Shown: positions 16,126 to 25,180, counted from the first letter of the stretch. The stretch: 64,000 bases of DNA from Streptomyces rugosispiralis (GCF_024505145.1 NZ_JANIAA010000017.1:62001-126000); one strand, 5' to 3'. The notes: generated from the letters alone by a model not told the origin. Numbers and translations are program-made.

Positions 16126-17187
16126 ATGTTCAGCAGGCGCAGCTTCTGGAAGATCGTGGGTGCGAGTGCGATCGGGGCACCGCTCGCCGCAAGGGCCGCC
16201 ACCGGCTCGGCGGATGCCTCGGGGGTGCTTTCGGACCCGGAGGAGCAGGGGGTGTCGGCCGCGCGGCCGCATCCGTCCTTCGCCGCCCCGCGGCAGATCA
16301 GGGCCGGGTTGCTGAACGTCGGCTACGCCGAGGCGGGTCCGGCCCACGGCCCCGCGGTGATCCTGCTGCACGGCTGGCCCTATGACATCCACAGCTATGC
16401 CGATGTGGCGCCCCTGCTGGCCGCCAAGGGCTATCGGGTGATCGTCCCGTATCTGCGCGGCTACGGGACGACGCGCTTTCTGTCGCCCCGGACGTTCCGC
16501 GACGGCCAGCAGTCGGTGTTCGCCGTCGATCTCATCGCCTTGATGGACGCCCTCGGGATCGAGCGGGCGACCCTCGCCGGATTCGACTGGGGCTCGCGAA
16601 CGGCCGACATCGTCGCGGCGCTGTGGCCGGAGCGCTGCAAGGCCCTGGTCTCCGTCACCGGCTACCTGATCAGCAACCGGAAGGCGAACCAGCGGCCACA
16701 GCCGCCGAAGGTCGAATGGGCCTGGTGGTATCAGTACTACTTTGCCACCGAGAGGGGGGTGCTCGGGCTGGAGAACCCCGACTACCGACGCCAACTGGCG
16801 CTGCTCGTGTGGCGGTTCAACTCCCCGACCTGGCATTTCGACGATGCCACCTTCGCACGCACCGCCGCCGCCTTCAGGAATCCGGACTATGTGCGCATCG
16901 TGATAAACAATTACCGGTGGCGGCTGGGGCTCGCGGCGGGCGATCCCCGGTACGACGGTCTGGAGCGGCGCCTGGCCAAGGGTCCCGTCATCGGCGTCCC
17001 CACGGTCACCCTGGACGGCGGGCGCGATCCCTTCACCCCGCCCGGGGGCGGGGCCGCGTACCGCGACAAGTTCTCGGGGCCGTACGCCCACCGGACACTG
17101 AAGGGCATCGGTCACAATGTGCCCCAGGAGGCTCCGGAGGCCTTCGCCGCCGCCGTGCTCGAGGCCGACCGTCTGCGACGGCGCTGA
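16126..17187 (+). CDS. Exported alpha/beta hydrolase, epoxide hydrolase/dehalogenase type
   Basis: 353 residues. A Tat-type signal (MFSRRSFWK then a hydrophobic Ala-rich stretch) is followed by an alpha/beta hydrolase. The HGWP oxyanion motif, nucleophile elbow GFDWG (Asp rather than Ser), acid DGGRD and late His in GIGHNVPQEAP match epoxide hydrolases and haloalkane/fluoroacetate dehalogenases, where the Asp forms an ester intermediate. The NNYRWR segment sits in the cap. The lid Tyr pair that would decide epoxide hydrolase cannot be confirmed by eye. The GGAG-rich ribosome site is 12 bases upstream of the ATG. Monocistronic or paired with the next small gene. Confidence 0.82.
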   Translation: MFSRRSFWKIVGASAIGAPLAARAATGSADASGVLSDPEEQGVSAARPHPSFAAPRQIRAGLLNVGYAEAGPAHGPAVILLHGWPYDIHSYADVAPLLAAKGYRVIVPYLRGYGTTRFLSPRTFRDGQQSVFAVDLIALMDALGIERATLAGFDWGSRTADIVAALWPERCKALVSVTGYLISNRKANQRPQPPKVEWAWWYQYYFATERGVLGLENPDYRRQLALLVWRFNSPTWHFDDATFARTAAAFRNPDYVRIVINNYRWRLGLAAGDPRYDGLERRLAKGPVIGVPTVTLDGGRDPFTPPGGGAAYRDKFSGPYAHRTLKGIGHNVPQEAPEAFAAAVLEADRLRRR

Positions 17188-17243
17188 GCGGCGCGGCCGG
17201 ACCACGGGAGGCCACGGAGGGCCGGGGCCGAGGGGGACAAGGG

Positions 17244-17714
17244 ATGGCGGAGTTCGAGGTGGCCACCGGCGCCGCGGCGCTCCCCGGCGACGACGACCGG
17301 GGCCGCGAGGCCGCGGTGCGGACCGCGTTCGAGGGGCTGCTGCAGATCCGCCGGCTGATGAACGCCGACGCCGCCGACCCGGAAGGGGTGCCCGCCGAGT
17401 GGGAACGGCGTCAACCGGTGCGGGCCGTGGCCCTGGCGCTGGAGGCGGCCGGTGTTCCGCCGTCGGCCGTCGACGCGGAGGGCCGTCGTACGGCGACCGG
17501 ATACTGCCTCGGCGCGGCGGAGCGGGCCGGGGTGGTACGGGTCGAGTGGCTGGGGCCGCCGGGAAGTGGCGCCGGGTACGCGGCGGAGGATGCGCTGCGG
17601 AACTGCGCGGACGTACTGCGGCGGCTGGGCTGGGACACGCTGGAGTACCGGGGGCCGCGCCGCCACCGCTATCTCGAGGTCGAGCCGCCGCCGGCCGGGC
17701 CTCACCGGCGCTGA
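17244..17714 (+). CDS. Hypothetical protein, 156 residues
   Basis: Soluble, Ala/Arg-rich, with no signal or membrane segment. An AGGGGGACAAGGG ribosome site precedes the ATG, codon use is typical, and a bidirectional hairpin follows the stop, so the gene is credible. The middle (about 55-90) is amphipathic helical and the end (about 105-150) looks like a small alpha/beta segment with ALRNCADVLRRLGWDTLEYRGPRRHRYL. I do not recognise a family. It is 56 bases downstream of the hydrolase and probably co-transcribed. Confidence 0.65.
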   Translation: MAEFEVATGAAALPGDDDRGREAAVRTAFEGLLQIRRLMNADAADPEGVPAEWERRQPVRAVALALEAAGVPPSAVDAEGRRTATGYCLGAAERAGVVRVEWLGPPGSGAGYAAEDALRNCADVLRRLGWDTLEYRGPRRHRYLEVEPPPAGPHRR

Positions 17715-17749
17715 CCGGGCCGCCGACCGGGCCGGTGGGCCGCGCCCGG

Positions 17750-17789
17750 CCCCGGGAGGCGGCGGCTGACGCCACGTCGCCTCCCGGGG
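17750..17789. terminator. Bidirectional hairpin between convergent genes
   Basis: Perfect 12-base arms CCCCGGGAGGCG and CGCCTCCCGGGG with a 16-base loop, lying exactly between two converging genes (stops at 17714 and 17799). A rho-independent-type terminator without a U-run. Confidence 0.75.
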
Positions 17790-17798
17790 CGGTGTCAC

Positions 17799-18566
17799 TC
17801 ACGCGTTGGGGTCGAAGGGGATGTCGGCCGGCTTGGCCTTCGCGAGGTGGGAGTTGAGCGTGCTGTCCTTCAGGCCGAGGGTGGCGCTGCCGAAGTCGGC
17901 CTGGCTCAGCTTGTCGCGCAGCCCGGCGGGGTAGCCGTTCCAGCCGACCAGCGCGGGGTACTGCCAGGTGTGGTAGTGGTTCTCCGGCGGCTCGTCGTTG
18001 GAGTTCGCCGGACGGAAGCAGTGGGTGCTCAGACCGTCCTTGTGGTACACGACCTTGGGGTGGGTGCCGTCCCAGCGGATCTGGTCCCGGTTGTAGATGT
18101 CGAAGTTGCCGTGGGCCGAGGTGGCGACGTACTTGGCCTCGTTGTTCTGCACCCACACCACGACGTGCTCCCAGTCGTGGCGGTGGCCGCCGAGACCGCT
18201 ACCGGCCACGGCCTGGTCCTTCTCGAAGTACAGGCCGTAGATGATCGCGCACCAGCCGTTGTTGCACTTGGCGCGGGAGTAGCTGTTGGTGTTGTCCAGG
18301 TCCCAGGAGTCGCGGCACTGGCCGTTGAGGGCGCCGCTGGGGTTGAGCCCACCCGCGATCGTCCCGTCGGGGCCGATGGCGGGCGTGGGGTAGCAGCCGT
18401 CGGTGTCGTAGTCGAACGCCGGCTGGAACGTCTGCTCCGTGCCGTCCGCGTTGGCGGGCAGGGCCTTGGGCGGGTCCGCGAGCGCACTGCCCGGGAAGGC
18501 CACGACCAGCGCGATGGCGCTGCCGAGGATGGCGGACACTCTGCCGATCCGCGAACTCTTCTTCAC
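17799..18566 (-). CDS. Secreted NPP1/NLP family protein (necrosis- and ethylene-inducing type)
   Basis: 255 residues. Signal peptide with cleavage after about Ala30 (GSALA-DPP). The NLP hallmark heptapeptide GHRHDWE is intact at residues 127-133, with the His/Asp/Glu that bind Mg and are needed for membrane damage in plant-pathogen NLPs. Cys84, Cys101 and Cys106 could form the disulfides. NLPs bind plant sphingolipids and lyse eudicot cells; many microbial ones are non-toxic. The GTG at 18566 follows AGGAGG at good spacing. Alone on its strand, divergent from the FGE gene. Family is firm; toxicity is untested. Confidence 0.9.
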   Translation of the reverse strand: MKKSSRIGRVSAILGSAIALVVAFPGSALADPPKALPANADGTEQTFQPAFDYDTDGCYPTPAIGPDGTIAGGLNPSGALNGQCRDSWDLDNTNSYSRAKCNNGWCAIIYGLYFEKDQAVAGSGLGGHRHDWEHVVVWVQNNEAKYVATSAHGNFDIYNRDQIRWDGTHPKVVYHKDGLSTHCFRPANSNDEPPENHYHTWQYPALVGWNGYPAGLRDKLSQADFGSATLGLKDSTLNSHLAKAKPADIPFDPNA

Positions 18567-18849
18567 TGCGTCCTCCTGAACGACCTCGGCGTGACTGCAC
18601 ACCGGGAGGGTGGGGGGTTGGCATGCTCAGGTCAGCATGATCGCATTCCTTGAGCGGCGGCGGGAGATGTCGCCGTGATGAAGAGTCAGCCAACAGCTAT
18701 AGCACGTGCGCTGGGGCGGGATACGGGGGGTGCGCGGGAGGTGGCGGGCCCGGGGACGATTTCCGGTGAAATACTCGGCACACGCCGCGGGCAGCGTTTC
18801 CGCAGGGCGTCCCGCCCGTCACCGTCTCGCAGGCCCGGGAGAGGATCGC

Positions 18850-19821
18850 ATGGACCGTAGCCAGGCAGGCCCTACCAGCTGTTGTGCCCCATCGCGCGGC
18901 GGCGCGGACGTCACCGCCCCCACGGCCACGGCCGCCACCGCCCCCGTGGCCACGGCCGGGACCGGCCGCCACGACGCGGACATGGCGCCGCTGCCGGGCG
19001 GGGCCTTCCTGATGGGCGCCGAGGACGCGGAGGGTTTCCCCGCCGACGGCGAGGGGCCGATCCGGGAGGTGACCGTCGCCGCGTTCCGGATCGATGTGCA
19101 CGCGGTGACCAACGAGCGGTTCGCCCGCTTCGTACGCGAGACCGACCATGTGACCGAGGCCGAACGGTTCGGCTGGTCCTATGTGTTCGCCGGGTTCCTG
19201 CCCGCCGCGCTGCGCCGGGGCGCGCCGCGCCCCGAGGGGACGCCGTGGTGGTGCGGGGTCGAGGGGGCCTCGTGGCGGGCGCCGGAGGGTCCTGGCAGTG
19301 GGATCGGCGATCGGGACCGCCACCCGGTGGTCCATGTCTCCTGGAACGACGCGGTGGCGTACTGCCGGTGGGCCGGGGCCCGGCTGCCCACCGAGGCCGA
19401 GTGGGAGTACGCCGCCCGTGGCGGGGCGGCGGGGCGCCGGTACCCCTGGGGGGACGAGCTGACCCCCGGCGGTGTGCACCGCTGCAACATCTGGCAGGGG
19501 CGCTTCCCCGTCAAGAACACGGCGGAGGACGGCTATCGGGGGACGGCCCCGGTGGACGCCTTCGAGCCCAACGGGTTCGGTCTGTACAACGTGTCGGGGA
19601 ACGTGTGGGAGTGGTGCGCCGACTGGTGGTCCACCGACCACACCGACCGGCCGCGCACCGATCCCGGCGGCCCGGCCACGGGCACCGCCAAGGTGATGCG
19701 CGGCGGCTCCTACCTGTGCCATCAGTCGTACTGCAACCGCTACCGCGTGGCCGCCCGCACCTCCAACACCCCCGACAGCTCCACCGGCAACCTCGGCTTC
19801 CGCTGCGTCCGCGACGCCTGA
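18850..19821 (+). CDS. Formylglycine-generating enzyme (sulfatase activator)
   Basis: 323 residues. It oxidises the Cys of a CxPxR motif in sulfatases to formylglycine, in the cytoplasm. After a low-complexity Ala/Thr head (to about 40) the FGE-sulfatase domain runs to the end, with HPVVHVSWNDAVAYCRWAG, RLPTEAEWEYAARGG, GNVWEWCADWW and RGGSYLCHQSYC. Cys290 and Cys295 match the copper-binding pair of aerobic FGEs. The target is almost certainly the cytoplasmic sulfatase 4 kb downstream. GGGAGAGG precedes the ATG. The next gene, ROK, starts 57 bases later. Confidence 0.93.
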   Translation: MDRSQAGPTSCCAPSRGGADVTAPTATAATAPVATAGTGRHDADMAPLPGGAFLMGAEDAEGFPADGEGPIREVTVAAFRIDVHAVTNERFARFVRETDHVTEAERFGWSYVFAGFLPAALRRGAPRPEGTPWWCGVEGASWRAPEGPGSGIGDRDRHPVVHVSWNDAVAYCRWAGARLPTEAEWEYAARGGAAGRRYPWGDELTPGGVHRCNIWQGRFPVKNTAEDGYRGTAPVDAFEPNGFGLYNVSGNVWEWCADWWSTDHTDRPRTDPGGPATGTAKVMRGGSYLCHQSYCNRYRVAARTSNTPDSSTGNLGFRCVRDA

Positions 19822-19878
19822 GCCTTCTTTTATTCCGGGGTGTTGACGAAATAGATTGGCGTGCGCATGCTGTTCGGC

Positions 19879-21057
19879 ATGCACCCCCATCAGGACGGCC
19901 CGCTGGCCCGGCTGCGGCGGGGACACGAAGACTTGGTACTGGATCTGTTGCGCAAACACGGCCCGCTCAGCCGGGCCGGACTGGGGCAGCACAGCGGGCT
20001 CTCCCGGACCACCCTCAGCGATATCGTCACCGAGCTGATCGAGAGCGGCGCCGTGGTCGCCACGGCGCCCGGAACGGCCCCGCGCAGGCGGGGACGGCCG
20101 GTGGAGGCGCTGACGCTCAACCCCAGCGCGGGCCAGGCCATCGGCATCGACTTCGCCCGCCGGGCGGTGCATGTCTCCGCGGTCAACGTCGCCCACGAGG
20201 TGATCGGCTCGGCCAGTGAACCGCACGACCCGGGGCTGCCCTGGGAGGAGCGGATCGCCCTGGCCGAGCGGCTGGTCGGCACGCTAGCCGACGGCGCCCT
20301 GCGGCTGGGCGCGCTGAACGCCATCGGGGTGGGTGTGGTCGGCCCGGTCGAGGACCCCGACGCGGGGCCCGCGCAACCGTGCCCGTCCGCCGAGCTGCCC
20401 GCCCTGCTGCGCAAGCGTTTCGAGGCCCCGGTGCTGGTGGACAACAACACCCGGCTCGCCGCGCTCGCCGAGGCCACCTGGGGCGCCGCGGCGGGCGGTC
20501 AGGACGTCCTGTATCTGCGGCTGTCGCACGGTGTGGGCGGCGGGCTGGTGGTGGCCGGCTCCCTGCACCGCGGGGCGTACGGCCTGTCCGGCGAGTTCGG
20601 GCATATCGCGGTCGAGTCGGGCGACGGACGATGTTCGTGCGGCGCCACCGGCTGCCTGGAGACGGTGGCCTCGGTGGGCGCCGTGCTCGCCGCCTACCGT
20701 CGCGCGGGCGGCCACGCGGACGGCCTGGCCGCGCTCCTCGGGGCGCTGGAGGCCCGCGATCCGGTGGCGCTGCGCACACTGGAGGCGGCCGCCGCCCACA
20801 TCGGCACCGTGCTGGCCGCCGTGTGCAACGCGATCGGCCCCGGGGTGATCGTGCTCGGTGGCGAGCTCGCCGCGGCCGGCCCCCCGCTCTTCGAGCCGGT
20901 CGAACGGGCGCTGCGCGCACACATCATGCCGATCTCACGGGACCGTGTGGACCTGAGACCGGCGGCGCTCGGCGAGGCCGGTGGCGCCCTGGGCGGTATC
21001 GCCCTTGTCCTGCGTGAATCCCCGCTGCTCAGTCATTACCCGGCCGGTCCGGGCTGA
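19879..21057 (+). CDS. ROK family transcriptional regulator
   Basis: 392 residues. The N-terminal winged helix (LSRAGLGQHSGLSRTTLSDIVTELI, about 27-52) is followed by a sugar-kinase-like ROK domain with DNNTRLAALAE and the zinc motif CSCGATGCLE, so it probably senses a sugar or glycoside. No ribosome site is visible. A TTGACG box at 19843 sits so that transcription would begin near 19879, and a leaderless ATG there is my choice; the GTG at 19861 is the alternative. First gene of the ABC transporter/sulfatase set, whose operator it may bind. Confidence 0.85.
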   Translation: MHPHQDGPLARLRRGHEDLVLDLLRKHGPLSRAGLGQHSGLSRTTLSDIVTELIESGAVVATAPGTAPRRRGRPVEALTLNPSAGQAIGIDFARRAVHVSAVNVAHEVIGSASEPHDPGLPWEERIALAERLVGTLADGALRLGALNAIGVGVVGPVEDPDAGPAQPCPSAELPALLRKRFEAPVLVDNNTRLAALAEATWGAAAGGQDVLYLRLSHGVGGGLVVAGSLHRGAYGLSGEFGHIAVESGDGRCSCGATGCLETVASVGAVLAAYRRAGGHADGLAALLGALEARDPVALRTLEAAAAHIGTVLAAVCNAIGPGVIVLGGELAAAGPPLFEPVERALRAHIMPISRDRVDLRPAALGEAGGALGGIALVLRESPLLSHYPAGPG

Positions 21058-21090
21058 CCCGGCCCGGTCCCGGGCCGAAGAGGAGGACCC

Positions 21091-21114
21091 ATGTACCCCG
21101 CGAGGCGTCCATGA
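21091..21114 (+). CDS. Possible 7-codon leader ORF (MYPARRP)
   Basis: A strong GAGGAGGA site is followed by ATG at 21091; seven codons later the TGA overlaps the permease ATG as ATGA. It could couple or tune permease translation. Alternatively, the permease uses the nearer GAGG at 21102-21105 and this ORF is incidental. Confidence 0.4.
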   Translation: MYPARRP

Positions 21115-21920
21115 CGGTGGTCACCGCGCCCGAGAAGACCCCCACGACACCACAGGCGCCACGCGGCGCACGACGCACCGTCCACCCCCTCGTGTTCAAT
21201 CTGATCGCCCTCGTCCTGGCCATCGCCGTCTGGGCGCTGACCGCCGCGGCGGGGCTCGCGGACATCCCAGGACCGCTCTCCGTGAGCTCGCGAGCGCGGG
21301 AACTGCTCTCCGACGGAACCCTCACCGAGGACGCGCTGGCCAGCCTCCAGCGGGTGCTCCTGGGGTTCGCGCTCGGCACCCTGGTCGCCGTGCCCGTGGG
21401 CTTCCTGATGGGCTGGTATCCGGTGGCCCGGGGCCTGCTGGAGCCGTACGTCCAGTTCTTCCGTACGATCCCGCCACTCGCGCTGATCCCGCTGGTGATC
21501 GTGTTGATGGGCATCGGCGAGACACCGAAGATCTTCGTCATCTTCCTGGCGGCGTTCATGTCCTGTGTGGTGGCCGCCTTCCAGGGGGTGACCGGAGTGG
21601 ACCGGACGCTGATCGACGCGGCGCGGGTGCTCGGCGCCTCGGACCGGACCGTCTTCCTCAAGGTGGTCATCCCGGCGTCCACGCCGTTCATCCTGGTCGG
21701 CATGCGCATCGGGCTCGGGGCGGCCTGGGCGACCGTGGTGGCGGCCGAGATGATCGGCGCCCAGAAGGGTCTCGGCTTCGAGATGGTCCACGCCCAGACC
21801 TACTACGACGTTCCCACGATCTTCGTGGGTCTGATCAGCATCGGTGTCATCGGCCTGGTCATGGACCGGTTGTTGCTGTTGGCCGAACGCCGTCTCACCG
21901 CGTGGCAGGAGCGCCGATGA
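21111..21920 (+). CDS. ABC transporter permease, nitrate/sulfonate/taurine type
   Basis: 269 residues, six predicted membrane helices, of the SsuC/TauC family. The EAA-like loop VDRTLIDAARVLGASDRTVFLKVVIPAS contacts the ATPase. It forms the membrane channel for the lipoprotein receptor and ATPase encoded next. The ATG overlaps the stop of a 7-codon ORF upstream, and its own stop overlaps the ATPase start (ATGA). The context with FGE and sulfatase suggests that the cargo carries a sulfate ester rather than nitrate or taurine. Confidence 0.9.
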   Translation: MTVVTAPEKTPTTPQAPRGARRTVHPLVFNLIALVLAIAVWALTAAAGLADIPGPLSVSSRARELLSDGTLTEDALASLQRVLLGFALGTLVAVPVGFLMGWYPVARGLLEPYVQFFRTIPPLALIPLVIVLMGIGETPKIFVIFLAAFMSCVVAAFQGVTGVDRTLIDAARVLGASDRTVFLKVVIPASTPFILVGMRIGLGAAWATVVAAEMIGAQKGLGFEMVHAQTYYDVPTIFVGLISIGVIGLVMDRLLLLAERRLTAWQERR

Positions 21921-22696
21921 GCCCCAAGATCTCTTTCCGGGACGTGGTCAAGACCTACCCGCTGAAGAGCACCACCTTCACCGCCCTCGGCCAGGTCTCC
22001 CTGGACATCGGGGACCGGGAGTTCGTCGCGGTCGTCGGCCCGTCCGGCTGCGGCAAGTCCACCCTGCTGTCCATGGTGGCCGGACTGGTGGAGCCCACCT
22101 CCGGCACGGTCACGGTGGACGGCGCGCCGGTCACCGGGCCGGGGCCGGACCGTGGGGTGATCTTCCAGCAGTACGCGCTGTTCCCGTGGCTGACGGTGCG
22201 CGGGAACGTCGAGTTCGGGCTGAAGCTGGCACACGTCCCGGCCGCGGAGCGCCGGCGGCGCGCCGATCACGCCATCGAGCTGGTCGGGCTCGCCGACTTC
22301 GCCGACGCCCTGCCCAAAACCCTCTCCGGGGGGATGAAGCAGCGCTGCGCCATCGCCCGAGCCTACGCCGTGGACCCCGAAGTCCTGCTGATGGACGAGC
22401 CGTTCGGGGCGCTGGACGCGCTCACCCGGGTGCAGTTGCAGGACCAGTTGCTGGACACCTGGACTCAGGAGCGGCGCACCGTCCTGTTCATCACCCATGA
22501 CGTCGACGAGGCGGTGTATCTGGCCGGGCGGGTGGTCGTGATGGCCGCGAGGCCCGGCCGGATCCACCGGGTCATCGATGTGGACCTCCCCTATCCGCGG
22601 ACCGAGGAGATCCGGCTCTCCGCGGAGTTCGCGCGCATCCGTAACGACGTCTGGACCCACGTCTACCACCAGTCACCGGCCGGCTCCGCCGCCTGA
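21917..22696 (+). CDS. ABC transporter ATPase, nitrate/sulfonate/taurine type
   Basis: 259 residues, cytoplasmic energy module. Walker A GPSGCGKST, Q-loop IFQQYALFPWLTV, signature LSGGMKQRCAIAR, Walker B LLMDEPFGALDALT and the switch His in FITHDVDEAV are all intact and typical of SsuB/TauB. Coupled by ATGA to the permease. The next gene, the receptor, starts 43 bases after the stop. Confidence 0.93.
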   Translation: MSPKISFRDVVKTYPLKSTTFTALGQVSLDIGDREFVAVVGPSGCGKSTLLSMVAGLVEPTSGTVTVDGAPVTGPGPDRGVIFQQYALFPWLTVRGNVEFGLKLAHVPAAERRRRADHAIELVGLADFADALPKTLSGGMKQRCAIARAYAVDPEVLLMDEPFGALDALTRVQLQDQLLDTWTQERRTVLFITHDVDEAVYLAGRVVVMAARPGRIHRVIDVDLPYPRTEEIRLSAEFARIRNDVWTHVYHQSPAGSAA

Positions 22697-22739
22697 CCGC
22701 ACTCCCCAACCGCACTTCTTTCGAAGGGACTCACCCGCG

Positions 22740-23717
22740 ATGAGGATGAGCCGACGCGACTTCATGATCTCACTCTCCGCGACCGGAGCGGCACTTTCGG
22801 TGGCCGCGTGTTCGTCCTCCGGCAGCGGCGGCTCCGCGGTCAGGTTCGGCTACATCGCCGACTACAACGGCGCGAGTCTGCTGGCCATCGCCGAGGAGCG
22901 GGGCCTGTGGAAGAAACACGGCCTGACCGCCGAGCCCAAGGTGTTCGTCAACGGCCCGGTCCAGATCCAGGCCCTGCGCACCGGCAATCTGGACTACGGC
23001 TACATCGGTCCCGGCGCCCTGTGGCTGCCCGCCTCCGGCAAGGCCACCATCGTGGCCATCGACACCCTCACCTACGCCGACCGGGTCATCGCCAGGCCCG
23101 GTATCGACTCGATCCAGGGCCTGAGAGGGAAGAAGGTCGGCGTCCCCGAGGGCACTTCCGGTGAGATGGCGCTCAATCTGGCGCTGCAGAAGGCCGGGAT
23201 GACCATGAAGGACATCTCGAAGGTGGTGATGGACGCGCCCACCGTGGTCTCCGCGTTCTCCTCCGGCCAGATCGACGGCGCCGGGATCTGGTATCCGCTC
23301 ATCGACACCATCAAGGAGAAGGTGCCGGGGATGAAGGAGGTGGCGAGCACCGAGGACCTCCCCGGCTCCTCCTTCCCCACCGCGTTCGTCTCGGCCGCCA
23401 AGGCGAAGCCGGAGCGCGACCGGAAGGTCGTGAAGGTGCTCCAGGAGGCCAACGACTGGCGGGCCGCGCACGCGAAGGAGTCCATCGCGCTGGCCGCGAA
23501 GCTGCTCAAGGCCGATGAGGCGAAGGTCGCGGCGGACGCGAAGCATGTGAAGACGATGACGACCGCCGAGCTGGTGGCCAGAACCAAGGACGGCACCGTC
23601 GGGAAGTGGCTGGACGGCATGAGCCACTTCTTCGTCCGGACCGGGCAACTGCCGAAGGCTCCCGACCCGTCCACGTTCTACGCCGGTGACCTCTACACGA
23701 AGGCGGCCGCCCGATGA
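22740..23717 (+). CDS. Substrate-binding lipoprotein, SsuA/TauA-like
   Basis: 325 residues. The N-terminus has a Tat motif (MSRRDFM) and a lipobox ending VAAC at about Cys22, so it is probably a Tat-exported lipoprotein. The body is an NMT1/SsuA-like two-lobed receptor (GYIADYNGASLLAIAEERGLW, LRTGNLDYGYIGPGALW). It presents substrate to the adjacent permease. GAAGGGA precedes the ATG. Its stop overlaps the sulfatase ATG (ATGA), tying uptake to intracellular desulfation. Confidence 0.9.
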   Translation: MRMSRRDFMISLSATGAALSVAACSSSGSGGSAVRFGYIADYNGASLLAIAEERGLWKKHGLTAEPKVFVNGPVQIQALRTGNLDYGYIGPGALWLPASGKATIVAIDTLTYADRVIARPGIDSIQGLRGKKVGVPEGTSGEMALNLALQKAGMTMKDISKVVMDAPTVVSAFSSGQIDGAGIWYPLIDTIKEKVPGMKEVASTEDLPGSSFPTAFVSAAKAKPERDRKVVKVLQEANDWRAAHAKESIALAAKLLKADEAKVAADAKHVKTMTTAELVARTKDGTVGKWLDGMSHFFVRTGQLPKAPDPSTFYAGDLYTKAAAR

Positions 23718-25180
23718 ACCTGCTGTTCCTGATGACCGATCAGCACCGCGTCGACACCCTCGGCTGTTACGGCAATCCCCATGTGGCCACGCCCAACCTC
23801 GACCGGCTGGCGGCGACCGGCACCCGCTTCGACCGCTTCTACACCCCCACCGCCATCTGCACCCCGGCCCGCGCCAGTCTGCTCACCGGCCAGGCGCCCT
23901 TCCGCCACCGGCTGCTGGCCAACTACGAGCGCAACGTCGGCTATCTGGAGGATCTGCGCGAGGACGCGTTCACCTTCCCCGGCGCCCTGGCCGAGCGCGG
24001 CTACCAGCTCGGACTGGTCGGCAAATGGCATGTCGGCACCCACCGCAACGCCGCCTCGTACGGTTTCGACGGACCCGATCTGCCCGGCTGGCACAACCCC
24101 GTGGACCACCCGGACTACGCGGCGTATCTGAAGGAGCGGGGCCTGCCGCCGTACCGGATATCCGATCCGATCCGCGGCACCACGCCCAACGGCAATCCGG
24201 GCAATCTGCTGGCGGCGCGGCTCCACCAGCCGGTGGAGGCCACCTTCGAGCACTATCTGGCCACCCGCGCCATCGAGCAGCTCGACCGCTACGCCGCGGA
24301 CGGGCGGCCGTTCTTCCTGGCCACCCACTTCTTCGGGCCGCATCTGCCGTATCTGCTGCCCGACGCGTACTTCGACCGCTACGACCCCGATCTGGTGGAG
24401 CTGCCCGCCTCGATCGCCGAGACCTTCGAGGGAAAGCCACCGGTACAGCGCAACTACAGCGCCCACTGGACCTTCGACACCATCCCCATCGAGGTCACCC
24501 GCAAGCTGATCGCGGTCTACTGGGGCTATGTCACGCTGGTCGACGAGCAGATCGGGCGCATCCTCACCCGCCTCGACGAGCTCGGTCTTGCCGATGACAC
24601 CTCGGTGTTCTTCACCGCCGACCACGGCGAGTTCACCGGCGCCCACCGGCTGCACGACAAGGGCCCGGCGATGTACGAGGACATCTACCGCATCCCCGGC
24701 ATCATCCGCGTCCCCGGGGAAGCCCCGCAGGTGCGCCAGGAGTTCGTCAGCCTCACCGACTGCACCGCCACCATCCTGGACCTCGCGGGCTGTGACACCT
24801 CACCCGCCGTGGACAGCCGCAGCCTGGTGCCGCTGGTGCGGGGTGAGCATCCGCGGTGGCCCGCCGAGCTGCTGGCCGAGTTCCACGGCCACCACTTCCC
24901 GTATCCACAGCGGATGATCCGCGACGAGCGCCACAAGCTCATCGTCAACCCGGAGTCGGTCAACGAGCTCTACGACCTGGACGCCGACCCCCATGAGCTG
25001 ACCAACCGCTATGAGCACCCCGAACTGCTGCCCGTGCGCCGCCGTCTGATGCGCCGCCTGTACGACCTGCTGCGGGAGCGCGGTGACAACTTCTACCACT
25101 GGATGACCCCGATGTTCGACATCGGTGACCTGGACTACGACCCGAGCCTGAGCTCCTTCGAGCCGGAAGGGACCGCGTAG
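23714..25180 (+). CDS. Cytoplasmic type I sulfatase
   Basis: 488 residues. Hydrolyses sulfate esters using formylglycine made from Cys49 in the CTPARASLLTG signature. N-terminal metal residue Asp9 (MTDQHRVDTLGCYG), KWHVGTH and a TADHGEFTGAH metal loop are present. There is no signal peptide, so it works inside the cell, matching the importer genes upstream and the FGE at 18.85 kb. The length is normal for the arylsulfatase/choline-sulfatase/heparan-type group, but I cannot name the substrate. Coupled to the receptor gene by ATGA. The next gene (starting one base after the stop) is broken. Confidence 0.92.
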   Translation: MNLLFLMTDQHRVDTLGCYGNPHVATPNLDRLAATGTRFDRFYTPTAICTPARASLLTGQAPFRHRLLANYERNVGYLEDLREDAFTFPGALAERGYQLGLVGKWHVGTHRNAASYGFDGPDLPGWHNPVDHPDYAAYLKERGLPPYRISDPIRGTTPNGNPGNLLAARLHQPVEATFEHYLATRAIEQLDRYAADGRPFFLATHFFGPHLPYLLPDAYFDRYDPDLVELPASIAETFEGKPPVQRNYSAHWTFDTIPIEVTRKLIAVYWGYVTLVDEQIGRILTRLDELGLADDTSVFFTADHGEFTGAHRLHDKGPAMYEDIYRIPGIIRVPGEAPQVRQEFVSLTDCTATILDLAGCDTSPAVDSRSLVPLVRGEHPRWPAELLAEFHGHHFPYPQRMIRDERHKLIVNPESVNELYDLDADPHELTNRYEHPELLPVRRRLMRRLYDLLRERGDNFYHWMTPMFDIGDLDYDPSLSSFEPEGTA

